DNA of 64,000 nt from Fallopia convolvulus (GCA_964016875.1 OZ024735.1:4814338-4878337), one strand, 5' to 3'. Shown: positions 20,123 to 29,908, numbered from the stretch's first letter. Program-made: numbers and translations. Notes: a model not told the origin generated them from the sequence alone.

Positions 20123-20767
20123 ATGGCAAGTTCCAGCAGACCCGCTACCCGAGCTCAGAAGAAGAGAAGGAACCAGAGGTCCCCATCTCCACCTCGCATG
20201 GACAATGTGATCTTGTGCACTCAAGGGCAAGCGGACCGATACAATGCCATCTTAAACCAAGATCACAACACTCGGTGGTTTTCAAGAACGAGTGCCAAGC
20301 AAATGGGAATTTATACGGATGTCAAGGAGGCCTTTGCTATTCTCGGTGTGCCTCACTTGCTGAAGAAGGAGACGGTACCACATTTTCTGGCACTCACATC
20401 CGAGTTCTTGGCCACTTTAGAGACGAGTTTCCCGTCAAAGACTTCGGCTGGACGCATCAGGTTTAGGCTCGGTAATGTGAGCCGAGAATACACCATGGCA
20501 GAGTTCAATGCTATTCTGGAGCTCCCAAATCCTTCTAGAGATTACAGTTTGAAGAACTACAAAGTGACAAGGACTTGGAGCTACATCACACAGGAGGTTG
20601 AGCCCTCCGCAACGGTACTATCCGGGGCAAGCATCATCAACCCCATTTTTAGGATCATTCTTCGAGTCCTAGCCGCTACATTTTGGCCGAAGAGAGAGCT
20701 GAACAGGCCACAAGAATGGAAGTTGCTTGTCTTCACACCATCCTTTTCGAGGAGCCCGACCCTTTGA
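20123..20767 (+). pseudogene. Env-like (Athila ORF1-family) protein, first part
   Basis: I prefer the ATG at 20123 (MASSSRPATRAQKKRRNQRS) over the upstream one at 20081, because an acceptor-like TTTTGTAG directly precedes it. The basic start is followed by DRYNAILNQDHNTRWFS and KQMGIYTDVKEAFAILGVPH, then FLATLETSFPS and REYTMAEFNAIL. This pattern matches the Pfam ATHILA ORF-1 family, sometimes called env-like because of its position after pol. No signal peptide or membrane segment is evident in the visible part. The frame ends at TGA 20765-20767, and similar sequence resumes in another frame at 20836. Its molecular role is unproven. Confidence 0.65.
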
Positions 20768-20835
20768 ATTTGGGGTATGAGTGGCTCTACTACATTGAAA
20801 AATCAACCAAGTCCAAAGAAGTATTGGTATAGCTC

Positions 20836-21720
20836 TTGGCTACAAACTTGGGAGTCGACCTTACTCGCTACACGCCGGCTCATGCACAACTCCTCAACAA
20901 AAGCTATTGGTATAGCTCTAATGTTTTCATCCAAGCCGAGAGAGGATTTAGAGTGAAAGTGCAAGATCGCATCGTTACACCTACCCTTGACATGTTGGAG
21001 CTACTCTACGTACCAAATTGGTACGAGGTATGGACAGGTCATGCTTACCCGTTGGAGCCCAAGCCGGAGGATGAGCTATCACTTCGGCCGTGCGAGACAA
21101 GGTTCGAGCGAGACGGAGATGGCATGGATGAAGATGGAGATGAAGATGGGGATACCGAGGTAGTTGGCGAAGACACTGAAGAGGCCGACACAAAGGGAGG
21201 CACAGAATAGCTTAACTTCGAGGATAACGACCTCAACACGGAAGTTTTGGGCACCAACATCCTCGTTGACGAGCCTACCAGACTCGTTAACGACCATTTC
21301 CAGCCTTCTTCCTACATTCCTAACGAGGCACCCAACTTCGTTAACTAGGTCCCGAGGACAGCTACCGACCCCCCGCCAGCTCCTACCGACCCTCATTCCT
21401 ATGGTTTGATACCATACAACCCGGTGCTGTACCAAGACCACTTCCAGCCTCACTACCCACCACCTCCTCAACCCGAGTACACTGGATCGAGTATGCCACC
21501 ACCATGGGCCGAGGATCTTTCTGCACGGATGTAGCAGCTCAACCTTCAGCAGGACCACATTCATAGGAGGATGGATAGATGGGAGACCGTCTATTCCGCT
21601 CGCATGTCGATGTAGGATGAGAGGCATCGTCAGAGAGAGGTGGAGGATGCAGAGCGTTGGAGGACGATGTACGACTTCATGGGGAACTTCGAGCATTACT
21701 TTCCTCCACCAAACCAGTGA
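20836..21720 (+). pseudogene. Env-like protein, second part, with acidic tail and stops
   Basis: Resumes after a frameshift and reads NLGVDLTRYTPAHAQLLNKS, then SNVFIQAERGFRVKVQDR and LELLYVPNWYEVW, ending in an acidic D/E/G stretch at TAG 21208-21210. The same frame continues with LVNEPTRLVNDH, PTDPHSYGLIPYN and a C-terminal tract ending FEHYFPPPNQ at TGA 21718-21720, interrupted by stops. A comparable P/Y-rich end occurs in the second Athila-like element (about 44525-44690, minus strand), so it is probably part of the original ORF. Decayed. Confidence 0.55.
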
Positions 21721-23380
21721 TTCAGCTTGAAGAAGACGTTTTCTTTGTTTTCCACTTTTGAGTTTTTGTAAGTTTTTATTTCTTTTTTTTATTATTTATT
21801 TTGTTTTTGTTGTTTTGTTTTGTTATCTTTTCTATTTCTTTCCTTCTTCTTATTTTTTCTTACAGTGGGGACACTGTAATTTTAAGTATGGGGTGGGAGA
21901 AAGTAGACAACTTGTTATCCTATGTGTTTTATGTGTCTTATTTGTTTTAAAAAAAATGAAAAAAAATCGAAAAAAAAAATTGAATTGAAAAATTTTTGAA
22001 AAAAAAAAGAGTTTAGAATTGATAGATATCCCTTTCTTAGGTTCTATGATGGTAATTGCTAGCATGATCATGTAATTCCTTGCAAGCATGTCTTTGATAG
22101 TATAGCCGGATTCTTAATATGAAAATTGTGTTTTTAGAAGGAATAGCATTTGATGAAATTGAGCACATATGCTTTATAGCATAAGTAATGCAATCCAACA
22201 AAATTGACCTTGTGAGTTATTTTTGGCCTTATAGGGAGAACATCAAATTTCCCTCTTCTTTTTAGTGTGATTTACTCTCTATATGTATATTATCTCTTGG
22301 AATTGTGATGGTTATCTATTAATTGAGACCTATATGAGATTTATAGTTCATTACATGTGAAAATCAGATGATAGAGAACTTATTTTTATAGCCCTATTAT
22401 TCTTATCCTACCTTACATGATTCTTCTTTTTGAAGCCAATTTGAGCCTTATAACCTTTTATTTTTAGCTCCACAAAATTGTTTCCTAGCCGAGATAAGCT
22501 TGACCCTATCCGGGGATTAGGACTTAGATTGGAGAGGTATGCTTTGTTGAGTGCAATGTTTATATTTTGGTTTGAAATTGAGGAATTATTGGGAAGGGTA
22601 GTTTGAAAGTCTCTTTGTTTTTAAGTTGTAAGAGAAAGATCTCTTGATAGCAAATGATACAAAAAAAAACAAAAGAAAGGAAGTTGTTAAGAAAAAGGCA
22701 GAGTACACGATGAAGCTCGTTAACGACCCTGAAGTGGGTTCGTTAACGAGGCAGCGAAAAAGAAGAAGAAAGAAAAGAAGTTTGAAGTGCATGTGTTTAT
22801 AGAGATAATATCAGAGTTTTTTTATCATTCTTCTTATGAGGCTTTCTAGGATATAATGGGTGAGAGAAAATGAGTGTGCACATTGAGAGTGAGTTTGTTA
22901 TGTTGTTTTTTATGAGAGTTTTTGGATGTGTGATTTTTTAGGAGTCTTTGATTCCCGGATATTATTAGCACCACATAGCCAAATATTTCCACGCCTATTT
23001 GTTATTACCAAGCCCCATTACAACCCGACCGAATGGAAGCTTCTATGAAGTTTTTCATTGAGCCTGAGTTCTCTTGATGATTTTTGCTTGTTTTGACAAA
23101 TCTTGGGTGGAGAGTTTGGTGATATAAGTTCCGATTTCTATGAGTTTTTGTATATAAGATGAGTTGAGAGATTGAATCTATAAGCTTAAACACTTGAGAG
23201 TTGAGTGAAACACATTATCCTTGTGAGGTTGGATTGTATTTTCTTATGTCTATTTGGTGCATATATGTGTGATAACGTTAATAATCATTTGTTATTTTTC
23301 TACATGTTTTGACAAATCTTGATGAGTATGTAGTTTGGTTTTGGTTATTGTTTAGTGATTGCTTGAGGACAAGCAAGTCT
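21721..23380 (+). other. 3' untranslated region of the Athila element
   Basis: T-rich and A-rich tracts follow (21770-22010), and no coding frame is believable. At 21862-21900 lies TGGGGACACTGTAATTTTAAG and then TATGGGG, which has a counterpart in the second Athila-like element (44433-44475, minus strand). A palindrome pair sits at 22717 and 22740. Confidence 0.7.
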
Positions 23381-23395
23381 AAGTATGGGGTATTT
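23381..23395 (+). promoter_or_regulatory. Polypurine tract region of the Athila element
   Basis: AAGTATGGGGTATT directly precedes the 3' LTR. It would prime plus-strand DNA synthesis. Similar AAGTATGGGG strings occur at about 20048 and 21886. Confidence 0.6.
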
Positions 23396-24072
23396 TGATT
23401 TTCGTATTTTTAGTATAGTTTTTAGTATGTTTTCTTGGTTTGTTAGGCTTAGTTTTAGTAGTTTTAGGATTAGTTTTGTGTGTTTTTGGATAGTTTTGCA
23501 TATTTTGTGAAAAGTATGGAAGCTACTCCGTTTTGTGTCTTTTTGTAGGTTTTAGCGAGGAAAAGATGCTATTTGGAGCTGAATTTGGAGTGCTATGATG
23601 AAAGACGGAAGAATGCAAGACGAAGAAGTCGAAGCCTAAGTTTCTGGAGATAAAGTGGGGAAGAAAGCCAAACCCAGGCTCGTTAACGAGGCTGTAAGGG
23701 GTCGTTAACGAGGCCACGAGATGAAGATTTCGAGAGTTTGATTCTGTAACTCACCGATCCTGTGCGGGAATTTATTTCCGTGTCGGTAGAGTATCTTTTT
23801 ATGATTTTAGGGTTATTATATTATGTATTTTAGGTCTTGTTATCTTTCTAGATTTTATTTCTATCTTTTAGGATTTTATTTCTATCTTTTTAGGAAAGTT
23901 TTTATCTTTTAGCCTTATTAGTTTAAATAGCCCTCTTATTAGCCTAGGAAAAGGGGGGAGATCGATTAAAGAGAAGAGGAAGAGCCGAGAAGAGAGAGAG
24001 TGGATCGGAGTCGAGATTGAAGCTCGGTGGACGAGAGTTACCGAGGTCGTTGATCGTGATTTTGGTTCGGTG
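23396..24072 (+). repeat. 3' LTR of the Athila element, truncated
   Basis: Matches 9528-10220 of the 5' LTR with few substitutions and one 16-bp deletion before the TATA region, then breaks at GGTTCGGTG. The next roughly 30 bp (24073-24103) repeat the upstream AGAAGAGAGAGAGTGGATCG tract (from about 23987), which looks like a templated filler from double-strand-break repair. The remaining ~790 bp of LTR and the target duplication are lost. Confidence 0.88.
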
Positions 24073-24112
24073 TCGAGAAGAGAGAGAGTGGATCGGAGTC
24101 GAAATTTTGCAC

Positions 24113-24157
24113 GACTCAATTAACTGAATAACCTGATTTTATTCAGTTAATTGAGTC
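24113..24157. repeat. Perfect 19-bp hairpin
   Basis: Arms 24113-24131 and 24139-24157 are exact inverted copies (GACTCAATTAACTGAATAA and its complement) around a 7-base loop. The function is unknown. It lies 40 bp from the broken Athila LTR. Confidence 0.95.
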
Positions 24158-24438
24158 AAACTCGAATGGGCATTTGGAAGATTGCCTTGATGCTAAATTA
24201 TTGATGATGTTGGTGGATGTATAAACCAATTATGTGCGTACCATTGTCCAAAATAAAAACATCTATGTGTAGGTAGTAGGTAAAAAGCAATGAATGTAGA
24301 AATATGATTATGCTTAGAAGGTTCGAGTGTCCAAAATGAAAGATGTATGTTATATGTAAACTAGTGAACCATTTTCTTTTGGTTGTGTCTTGAGTGATAT
24401 AATTATTTTATCTAATAATTTCGTACTCTTGTTATTGC

Positions 24439-24516
24439 CCGATACCCGCTGGAATTGATGTTATTGGTACTGATTTGGGTACCACTAACTCTTGTGTAGC
24501 TGTCATGAAGGGCAAG
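24439..24516 (+). pseudogene. Exon fragment of a mitochondrial-type HSP70
   Basis: The frame reads PIPAGIDVIGTDLGTTNSCV and ends AVMKGK at a splice donor (AAG/GTGAGA). This is the first ATP-binding motif of the HSP70/DnaK family: the D-L-G-T-T-N-S-C loop binds phosphate. The C after N-S and the preceding A-G-x-D-V-I-G resemble organellar (mitochondrial) HSP70s just after the targeting peptide. One change, T for I in the VIGIDLG context, is unusual. I found no acceptor site before it and no following exon within the next kilobase. The protein normally folds imported proteins in the mitochondrial matrix. Here it is a fragment between transposons. Confidence 0.75.
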
Positions 24517-24914
24517 GTGAGATTTACTTAGTTGTTGATTTTTATAATAATTATAGAGACGTGTTTCATGCAATTGTAAACACTCTTCCTGGGCTACATT
24601 TAGTGTCGCCTCTACTAGACGCGAGATTAGTTTTTCCCAGTTCTATGTAAGTAAAGCTTGTGCTCTTAATGTTGTAGTTTTGAGATGAGAAGTTCAAAGA
24701 GACTATTCGCAAGTAGGTTTTTTGTGGTCTAAATATTTTAATATTTTTAGTTAAGGAATTCTTATATTGATGATTGTCTGTATATATGTAGAATTGAATT
24801 TTATATTAAGACAACTGTATGAGTTGATTTGAGGTAATTTTGTTTGTAAATTGGCTAGGAGTTAACTGGATGGAAGTAAACTAAAACCATGGTTTTATTT
24901 TTGTAAAATGAAAA
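24517..24914. other. AT-rich stretch, no gene recognised
   Basis: May be intron sequence following the HSP70 exon fragment. I looked for the next HSP70 exon and did not see it. Confidence 0.6.
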
Positions 24915-25017
24915 ATATTTATGGCGCTTTTTTTTGGCAAAAGCGCCATAAGAAAAAGCGTAATTATGGCGTTTTTTTAAAAAAAAGCGTAATTATGGCG
25001 CTTTTCATCAAAAAGCG
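24915..25017. mobile_element. Subterminal repeats resembling a CACTA element end
   Basis: Repeated ATGGCGCTTTTT and AAAAAGCGCCAT motifs in both orientations, for example the inverted pair at about 24921-24952. Such GCGC-with-T-run arrays are common in CACTA subterminal regions. No CACTA tip was found, so the assignment is tentative. It joins and truncates the LTR at 25018. Confidence 0.35.
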
Positions 25018-26202
25018 TCACATTAATACAAGACTCGAGGTTTAATCTAGGTGAGTTATATCCTAATTTGTTCCTTCTAGTTCGTGTTTCGGGAGGTGAG
25101 TCATATCCTTGAAAGACTCGTTCATATCAGCCCTTATCCCTGAAATTTCTATCCTCCTATTTCACCACAAAAATCGTCCATCATCACCATCCATAGACGC
25201 CACCAAGAAGCTCCTTTGCCGCCACCATCTCTTGAAGAATTTTCTTGGGTCAACCTCGAATTACCTTGCACCGTCGTCATCAACAAGATCCTTCATCACG
25301 TGGTATCAGAGCCACGCAAGGTACTCCTTTCTTTGACCAGTGATCGAGCATCTAGGGTTGCAAGTGCTCATAGAAGCCACCCTTGTTACCATTGCCGAAT
25401 TTGCTTGAAAATTGCCCTAGATGGTGGTTGTTGTCCTTGTGTTGTGTTGTTGTTGTTGTGGCTAAATTCTGAACGTGCATCTCAGATTTCAGCCAAGTTT
25501 TTTTGTCCAAAGTTTGAGGGAGACAATGCAAGGGTTGTTAATTCAATTCTCAAACCGAAAGTCTCAAAACCCCTTTGAACCAACCTTTTGTTTTCAGTGT
25601 CTTTAAGTGTTGTCTTGTGTGGGTTAAATCGAGACCGAACCACCTTAAACCAGGCATGACCCTTAACCTTTTCCATGAACATGCCTTACATTTGGACATG
25701 TATAGGCTTGGTTTAAGATACGGGAACGACATCAAGTTGTTAAACACTTGAAAGAATTGTGTTGTTGCTTGTTGTGTAGAAATTCAGTTACTTGCCACTT
25801 GCTATAAAAAAATTTAGAATTCGTACCTTAAAGAAAGATTCGGACTCGGAAGACAAAAGAATCGAGACTTGGAAAAACTCGGACCCGGTGAAAGTGAGAG
25901 AGGTCGGGCATAGAAAAAGCCGGATCCCGTGAGAAAAAGAATCCGAGCAAGGCCCAAATTTTTTGCTTTAACTTGTGTTGTGGAAATCTTGGTGCCTAGT
26001 AGCTTCTTATTCCTTTAAATCCTTGTGGAGTTTGGGTGCTTTGTGTGCATTGGTTTGTTGATTGTCTTGCCATACCTAATTCCTTGCCCTAACCTTGCAC
26101 TTGCAATTTGTTGCTCTTTCTTGGTTGTTTAATGAGGAACTTGTGGTTTGGCATATTATTTGTGATGGTTGGAATAATCTTGTTTGTTGAGTTCTTGTAA
26201 GC

Positions 26203-26469
26203 ATGTCAGACACAGGAAAATATGAGGATGATTGTCGAGACTCTAATCCAACTATTAATCAATCATCTATGGAGGCTAAGATGACGACATTCCAACAATC
26301 CATTCACCAATCCGCCAACCAATCGATCCGACAAACAATGCAACATGTGAGTTCTAGATTTGATGCTTTGGAATTCTGGCATCAAAGGTTGGAGGAAAGG
26401 TTTCAACAAAGAGTGATGGGTGACACAAACTCACCAAAAAGAATGACTCCCTTCCATGAATTGGAATAG
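26203..26469 (+). CDS. Small ORF of unknown function in the LARD-type element
   Basis: 88 codons from MSDTGKYEDDCRDSNP to TAG 26467-26469. It is rich in Q, S, H and N, with QSIHQSANQSIRQTMQHVSS followed by RFDALEFWHQRLEERFQQR, a likely short coiled coil. Its position after the primer-binding site and leader is where gag begins, and the N-terminal style is similar to some Ty3 gag leaders. There is no capsid or zinc-knuckle motif. It may be a relic of gag. Confidence 0.35.
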   Translation: MSDTGKYEDDCRDSNPTINQSSMEAKMTTFQQSIHQSANQSIRQTMQHVSSRFDALEFWHQRLEERFQQRVMGDTNSPKRMTPFHELE

Positions 26470-26496
26470 CTCATCACCATCAAGTGTCCAATAGAA

Positions 26497-27168
26497 ATGA
26501 TGCACATATTGCAAGAAGAGGAGGAAGTTTTGGAATCATCTCCTAAAATCGAGCTTCTCCCTACTATCATTCGTAGCTCCATGAACTCTTTTGCCACGCC
26601 ATGGCTAGATGCCTTTCCTATGGTTCCTTCATGTTTACCCTTCTTGTTCCATGAGGAGGACGATGTTGTTTTGTTTACTCCAAGCGATACTCTCCTTTTC
26701 TCATGGAGGCAAAGAAGGAAGCCTTTTGTCATGGAAAATGTCACACCAAGGGAGCTAGAAGCACTACCTCTATTGTTGAGCTCACAAGGTGATGCGAGTG
26801 CACCTCTCATGGAAGTTTCTTTCACTCCTTTATTCCATATTTATGACTATGTGTTGGTTGTGTCACATGGATTTGATCAAAGAATTCCATTTGTCTTTCA
26901 TGCATTTGTGACACTTAGGACTAAGTACTCTTGCTTCCATTTTAGTTCTCTTTCCCAATACATGTCATTTAGGATGCATATAGGTCAAAGTGTTTCATTG
27001 CTTCCTATTTATGCTCAATCTCTTCATTTTTTAATCATGATATTTACCGGTTATAATAGGAAGAGAAGTGGTGTAGCTAGTGCATGCTTTCTGGCCTATG
27101 ATATTGAACTTGGAAATGATGTTCTTAACTTGACTTTCATAGCTTGTTCATCCTTGTTCATCCCTTGA
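26497..27168 (+). CDS. Uncharacterised 223-codon ORF in the LARD-type element
   Basis: Open from MMHILQEEEEVLESSPKIEL to TGA 27166-27168 (ends CSSLFIP). The protein starts acidic and contains LPFLFHEEDDVVLFTPSD, PRELEALPLLLSSQGDA and SFTPLFHIYDYVLVVSHGFD, followed by a hydrophobic second half. I recognise no domain. It begins 27 bases after the stop of the preceding ORF, in another frame, so both could be pieces of one decayed protein. Its length in an otherwise stop-rich interior is notable. Confidence 0.35.
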   Translation: MMHILQEEEEVLESSPKIELLPTIIRSSMNSFATPWLDAFPMVPSCLPFLFHEEDDVVLFTPSDTLLFSWRQRRKPFVMENVTPRELEALPLLLSSQGDASAPLMEVSFTPLFHIYDYVLVVSHGFDQRIPFVFHAFVTLRTKYSCFHFSSLSQYMSFRMHIGQSVSLLPIYAQSLHFLIMIFTGYNRKRSGVASACFLAYDIELGNDVLNLTFIACSSLFIP

Positions 27169-27190
27169 TTTGTCCTTTTTTTTATAGTTT

Positions 27191-27581
27191 GATGGATTCG
27201 AGGATGAATCCTTTTCAAGGGAGGGAGGATGATATGATTCTGATCCATCATGAGCAAGAAAACTAGTCGGGAATCGACACCGACATCAAGGGTGCACTGG
27301 TGCCAAGTGAGCAAGCGTCGGGTGGTGATAGTGAGCCATTTCCATCGGGCACTTCTCAAGTTCCCTCGGGCTATCTTTTTGGAGGGCCTCCTACTCATCA
27401 AATGAAGACCAACGAAACCGAGAAAGCTAATGAAAGGTGTCCTGACTCCTCCGATACCAAGAGCCCCTCATTGATGCTTCCGACACGGTACAAAGATCCA
27501 AGCCCGACGCTTTGCGATTTTTGGGTTGAATCACCCGTGCCGGAGCTCGAGCATTGCAAGATGAACTCAAAAGAGGCCTAA
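27191..27581 (+). pseudogene. Remnant of a polyprotein C-terminal tail
   Basis: The tract MDSRMNPFQGREDD resembles the DSR-x-NPFQ tail that many Ty3/gypsy polyproteins show just upstream of the 3' LTR. The frame stops at TAG near 27266. A following frame (27300-27581) is rich in S, P and T without known motifs. If correct, the ancestor had a full gag-pol and lost the middle. Confidence 0.4.
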
Positions 27582-28195
27582 TGATCCAAAGTGCGTTGGT
27601 TAATTATGAAGACATGGCTTGGAGTCTCTTGGTGGGTTGTCCACCGACACCATGAGCCTTATTTGGTGCTTGACTTAAGTTTGGGCTTTTTATGTAATTT
27701 TCCTTGGATATTTTTGTAACTTTTTAAAAAAATTGTTGTCTTGTGGGAGACGTCCCATATGGCCTTGGCTAAAGGGGTGTTAGACACTAATTTGTAATTT
27801 TAGACAAGATTGAAACCAAAACATGCCAACTCATGTCTCTTTAATTTAGCAATCGATTTCCCCTTTATTTTTCAATCAAATTTCAGTTTAGATATTTTGG
27901 ATTTTGTTTCACATCAATCCGAGACCAGAGGTTTGATCTTGGTGAGTCGTATCCTAGTTTGTTCCTTCTACTTCGTGTTTTGGGAGTTGATTCATATCCT
28001 TTCGAGGCTCATTCATATCAGCCCTTACCCCTCAAATTTCCATCCTTCATTTTCATCACAAAAATTTTCCATCATCACCATCCACAGACACCACCAAGAA
28101 GCTCCTTTGCCACCACCATCTTTTGAGGAATTTGCTCGGGTCAACCTTGGATTGCCTTGCACCGTCCTCATCAACAAGATCCTTCATCACGATGC

Positions 28196-28440
28196 AATAC
28201 AGTTGGTTATCAAGTGTGAGGATCCCACCTTGATAAAGGGAGGTCTTGGGTTCAATTCATGCCTCCAACACTCTATAGGATAAAAAAGGTGTGAACCTTC
28301 CTACAGGTTAGGGTGCATGGGCTGTAACCCATGGCTTGTGATTGAGCGCTACCATTTAGATCGCCAAACGAGGTAGGTCGGGGGGAGTTTAGTTGGGCTT
28401 GATCACATCACAAGTTAAGGGGGTAAATTCAAACAAGGTT
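28196..28440 (+). mobile_element. tRNA-derived SINE candidate
   Basis: A pol III box B-like GGTTCAATTC lies at 28249-28258, with a possible box A about 40 bp upstream (TTGGTTATCAAGTGTGAGG) and the GGAGGTCTTGGG context common in plant SINE heads. The right boundary and target duplication are unclear. It begins directly after the LTR end at 28189. Confidence 0.4.
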
Positions 28441-29351
28441 TGAACTTACCTTATTTTTATGTAGATGATAACACACATTTTAATAAGCAATTGCGCCGAA
28501 TGAGGTAGGCCAATCATGGTGGCTTAATAACTTCTTGCTTGACTGGAGCATTAGATCTTTATTGACTTGATATTTTCATTCATTTAAACCCGCTTAGTAC
28601 CGTATTTCATGGTAGTCATCATAATCGCCCTTAATGTGAGAGTAAACTCATCAGTATTGTTTTCCCACAGATTGGAAAATGATATTTCCAATTAAAACAT
28701 AACTTTAAGCAAACTCCTCTTAATTGACGACTTGCAATCAATGTTATAGACTAACTAATTTAGTTTTCAACTGATGTCCTAACTTGTTGAGAAATCTAGC
28801 TCATAAGTTTGAAGTATATCTTCAAGTGCCTCATACATTATTCCCGATTGGCTTATCTGTTCGATAATGAAAAGCAACACTAACTTGCATATTCAATCCA
28901 TATAATCTCTTATAACTCTATTTAGAGTTTGGACCTTACTTTCCTACCCCAAACAGAGATTGATGTTTTTGGAATAACATAAAGACAAATTTTATTGAGT
29001 AGAGAAGTTACCAATCCATTCCATTAGGAAGGTTTCGTTCCTTTAAAAACATAGCTGAAATTACTCCCAATGACTTCTTGAAACTCCTTGTCAAATTTAA
29101 AGACTAAATAATACAAATTCTTTTAATTTCAAGGCTTTTCTTTACCTAGGATCATAATTGTTAAGCAACAACTCAACATGAGTATGCTTTGTTTCATTTT
29201 TGGATTGTATTGCCAATCCCATATCTGAGGATTCACGAATATAATATCTTACTTATACCAAGTGGAACACATGACAAATACCTTCGAATGTTGGAGGATT
29301 AGTATTATGTCTCTTTGTTCTTCAAGTTAGAGTTAATTCGTTGAGCCGTAT
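28441..29351. other. No gene recognised; possible interior of a minus-strand LTR element
   Basis: This would be the interior next to the primer-binding site at 29352-29366. The frames are short and show no gag or pol motif. Confidence 0.5.
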
Positions 29352-29367
29352 GGGCTTTGATACCAAT

Positions 29368-29908
29368 TGATGCTATCGACTAGTGGTTGAACTAGATTTG
29401 GCACGATCTAGGCTCAAAGTTGCTTAGATCTCCCCCGAATGGTAACTTGGGATAAATACGAGACCAACATGATGGTCTCATGGGTCTCTAATGATCGCTT
29501 GGGAGACGGTTGGGCAAGACAGAATCAAGAGTGAGGGGAAAAATGTTTAGAAGGTTGGGACGCTTGGGCAAAAGGGGAGGAGATTCTCGACCCAATGCTT
29601 TGGCTTCAATAAACTAAACATAACTAAAAACGAATACAAATAAGCCTATATAAAGGAAAAGGGTGGCCAACCCTAGTAGCAAACCCTAATGGGCTTGGGC
29701 CTAAACTAGAACAAAGGATAGCACATTCTACAAAAATGAAGTATACGCCTAAAATGGAAATAACATGAAAGGGAAATGCTAAAATGGGAAATAACATAAA
29801 TATAGAAATCATAATAAATGAACTAAATCCTATTCCAAGGGGGATCGACGTTTTCTAGGACATCTTGTTCTAGTCGGGTCGGGTCTGACCTTAGGTAGGG
29901 TCGCATCA
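29368..29908 (-). repeat. LTR (541 bp) with an adjacent primer-binding site, minus strand
   Basis: Ends are TGATGC on the plus strand at 29368 and GCATCA at 29908, so both strands read TGATGC...GCATCA. Next to the inner edge, the minus strand reads TTGGTATCAAAGCCC (29352-29366), a tRNA-Met-type primer-binding site. A TATATAAAGG-like box is near 29646-29657. No partner LTR was seen. It abuts the Tat-like element at 29909. Confidence 0.55.

Larger units (their letters stand above)
9528..24072 (+). mobile_element. Athila-type Ty3/gypsy retrotransposon with internal tandem amplification
   Basis: The order on the plus strand is: 5' LTR (9528-11008), tRNA-Asp-type primer-binding site (11012-11029), gag start, two and a fraction copies of a gag-protease block (11743-16296), RT and RNase H, remnants of integrase, a spacer with splice signals, an env-like ORF region, a long 3' UTR, a polypurine tract and a truncated 3' LTR (23396-24072). 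The AAVHLRSGKTL tract in gag and the downstream env-like ORF mark the Athila lineage. The shared LTR part is very similar between the two ends, which suggests a fairly recent insertion. Stops in gag, a deleted integrase core and the broken right LTR make it non-autonomous. Confidence 0.9.
25018..28189 (+). mobile_element. Non-autonomous LTR retrotransposon without pol
   Basis: The right LTR (27778-28189, 412 bp, TGTTAGACAC...TTCATCA) matches the last ~280 bp of the left LTR (25018-25298); the left LTR has lost its first ~130 bp. A tRNA-Met primer-binding site, TGGTATCAGAGCC, is at 25301-25313. The purine stretch CTAAAGGGG ends at 27777, where the right LTR begins. The 2.46-kb interior has no protease, RT or integrase, only two unfamiliar frames and a short tract near the 3' end. 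It therefore looks like a LARD-type passenger element. Confidence 0.78.

Noticed and set aside
24439..24516. Intact HSP70 gene
   Set aside because: Only one exon-like piece is present; no second exon within the following sequence before other transposons begin.
25301..25313. tRNA gene suggested by TGGTATCAGAGCC
   Set aside because: This is the complement of a tRNA-Met 3' end, i.e. a primer-binding site; the same string occurs at 7340 and on the minus strand at 39743-39758.
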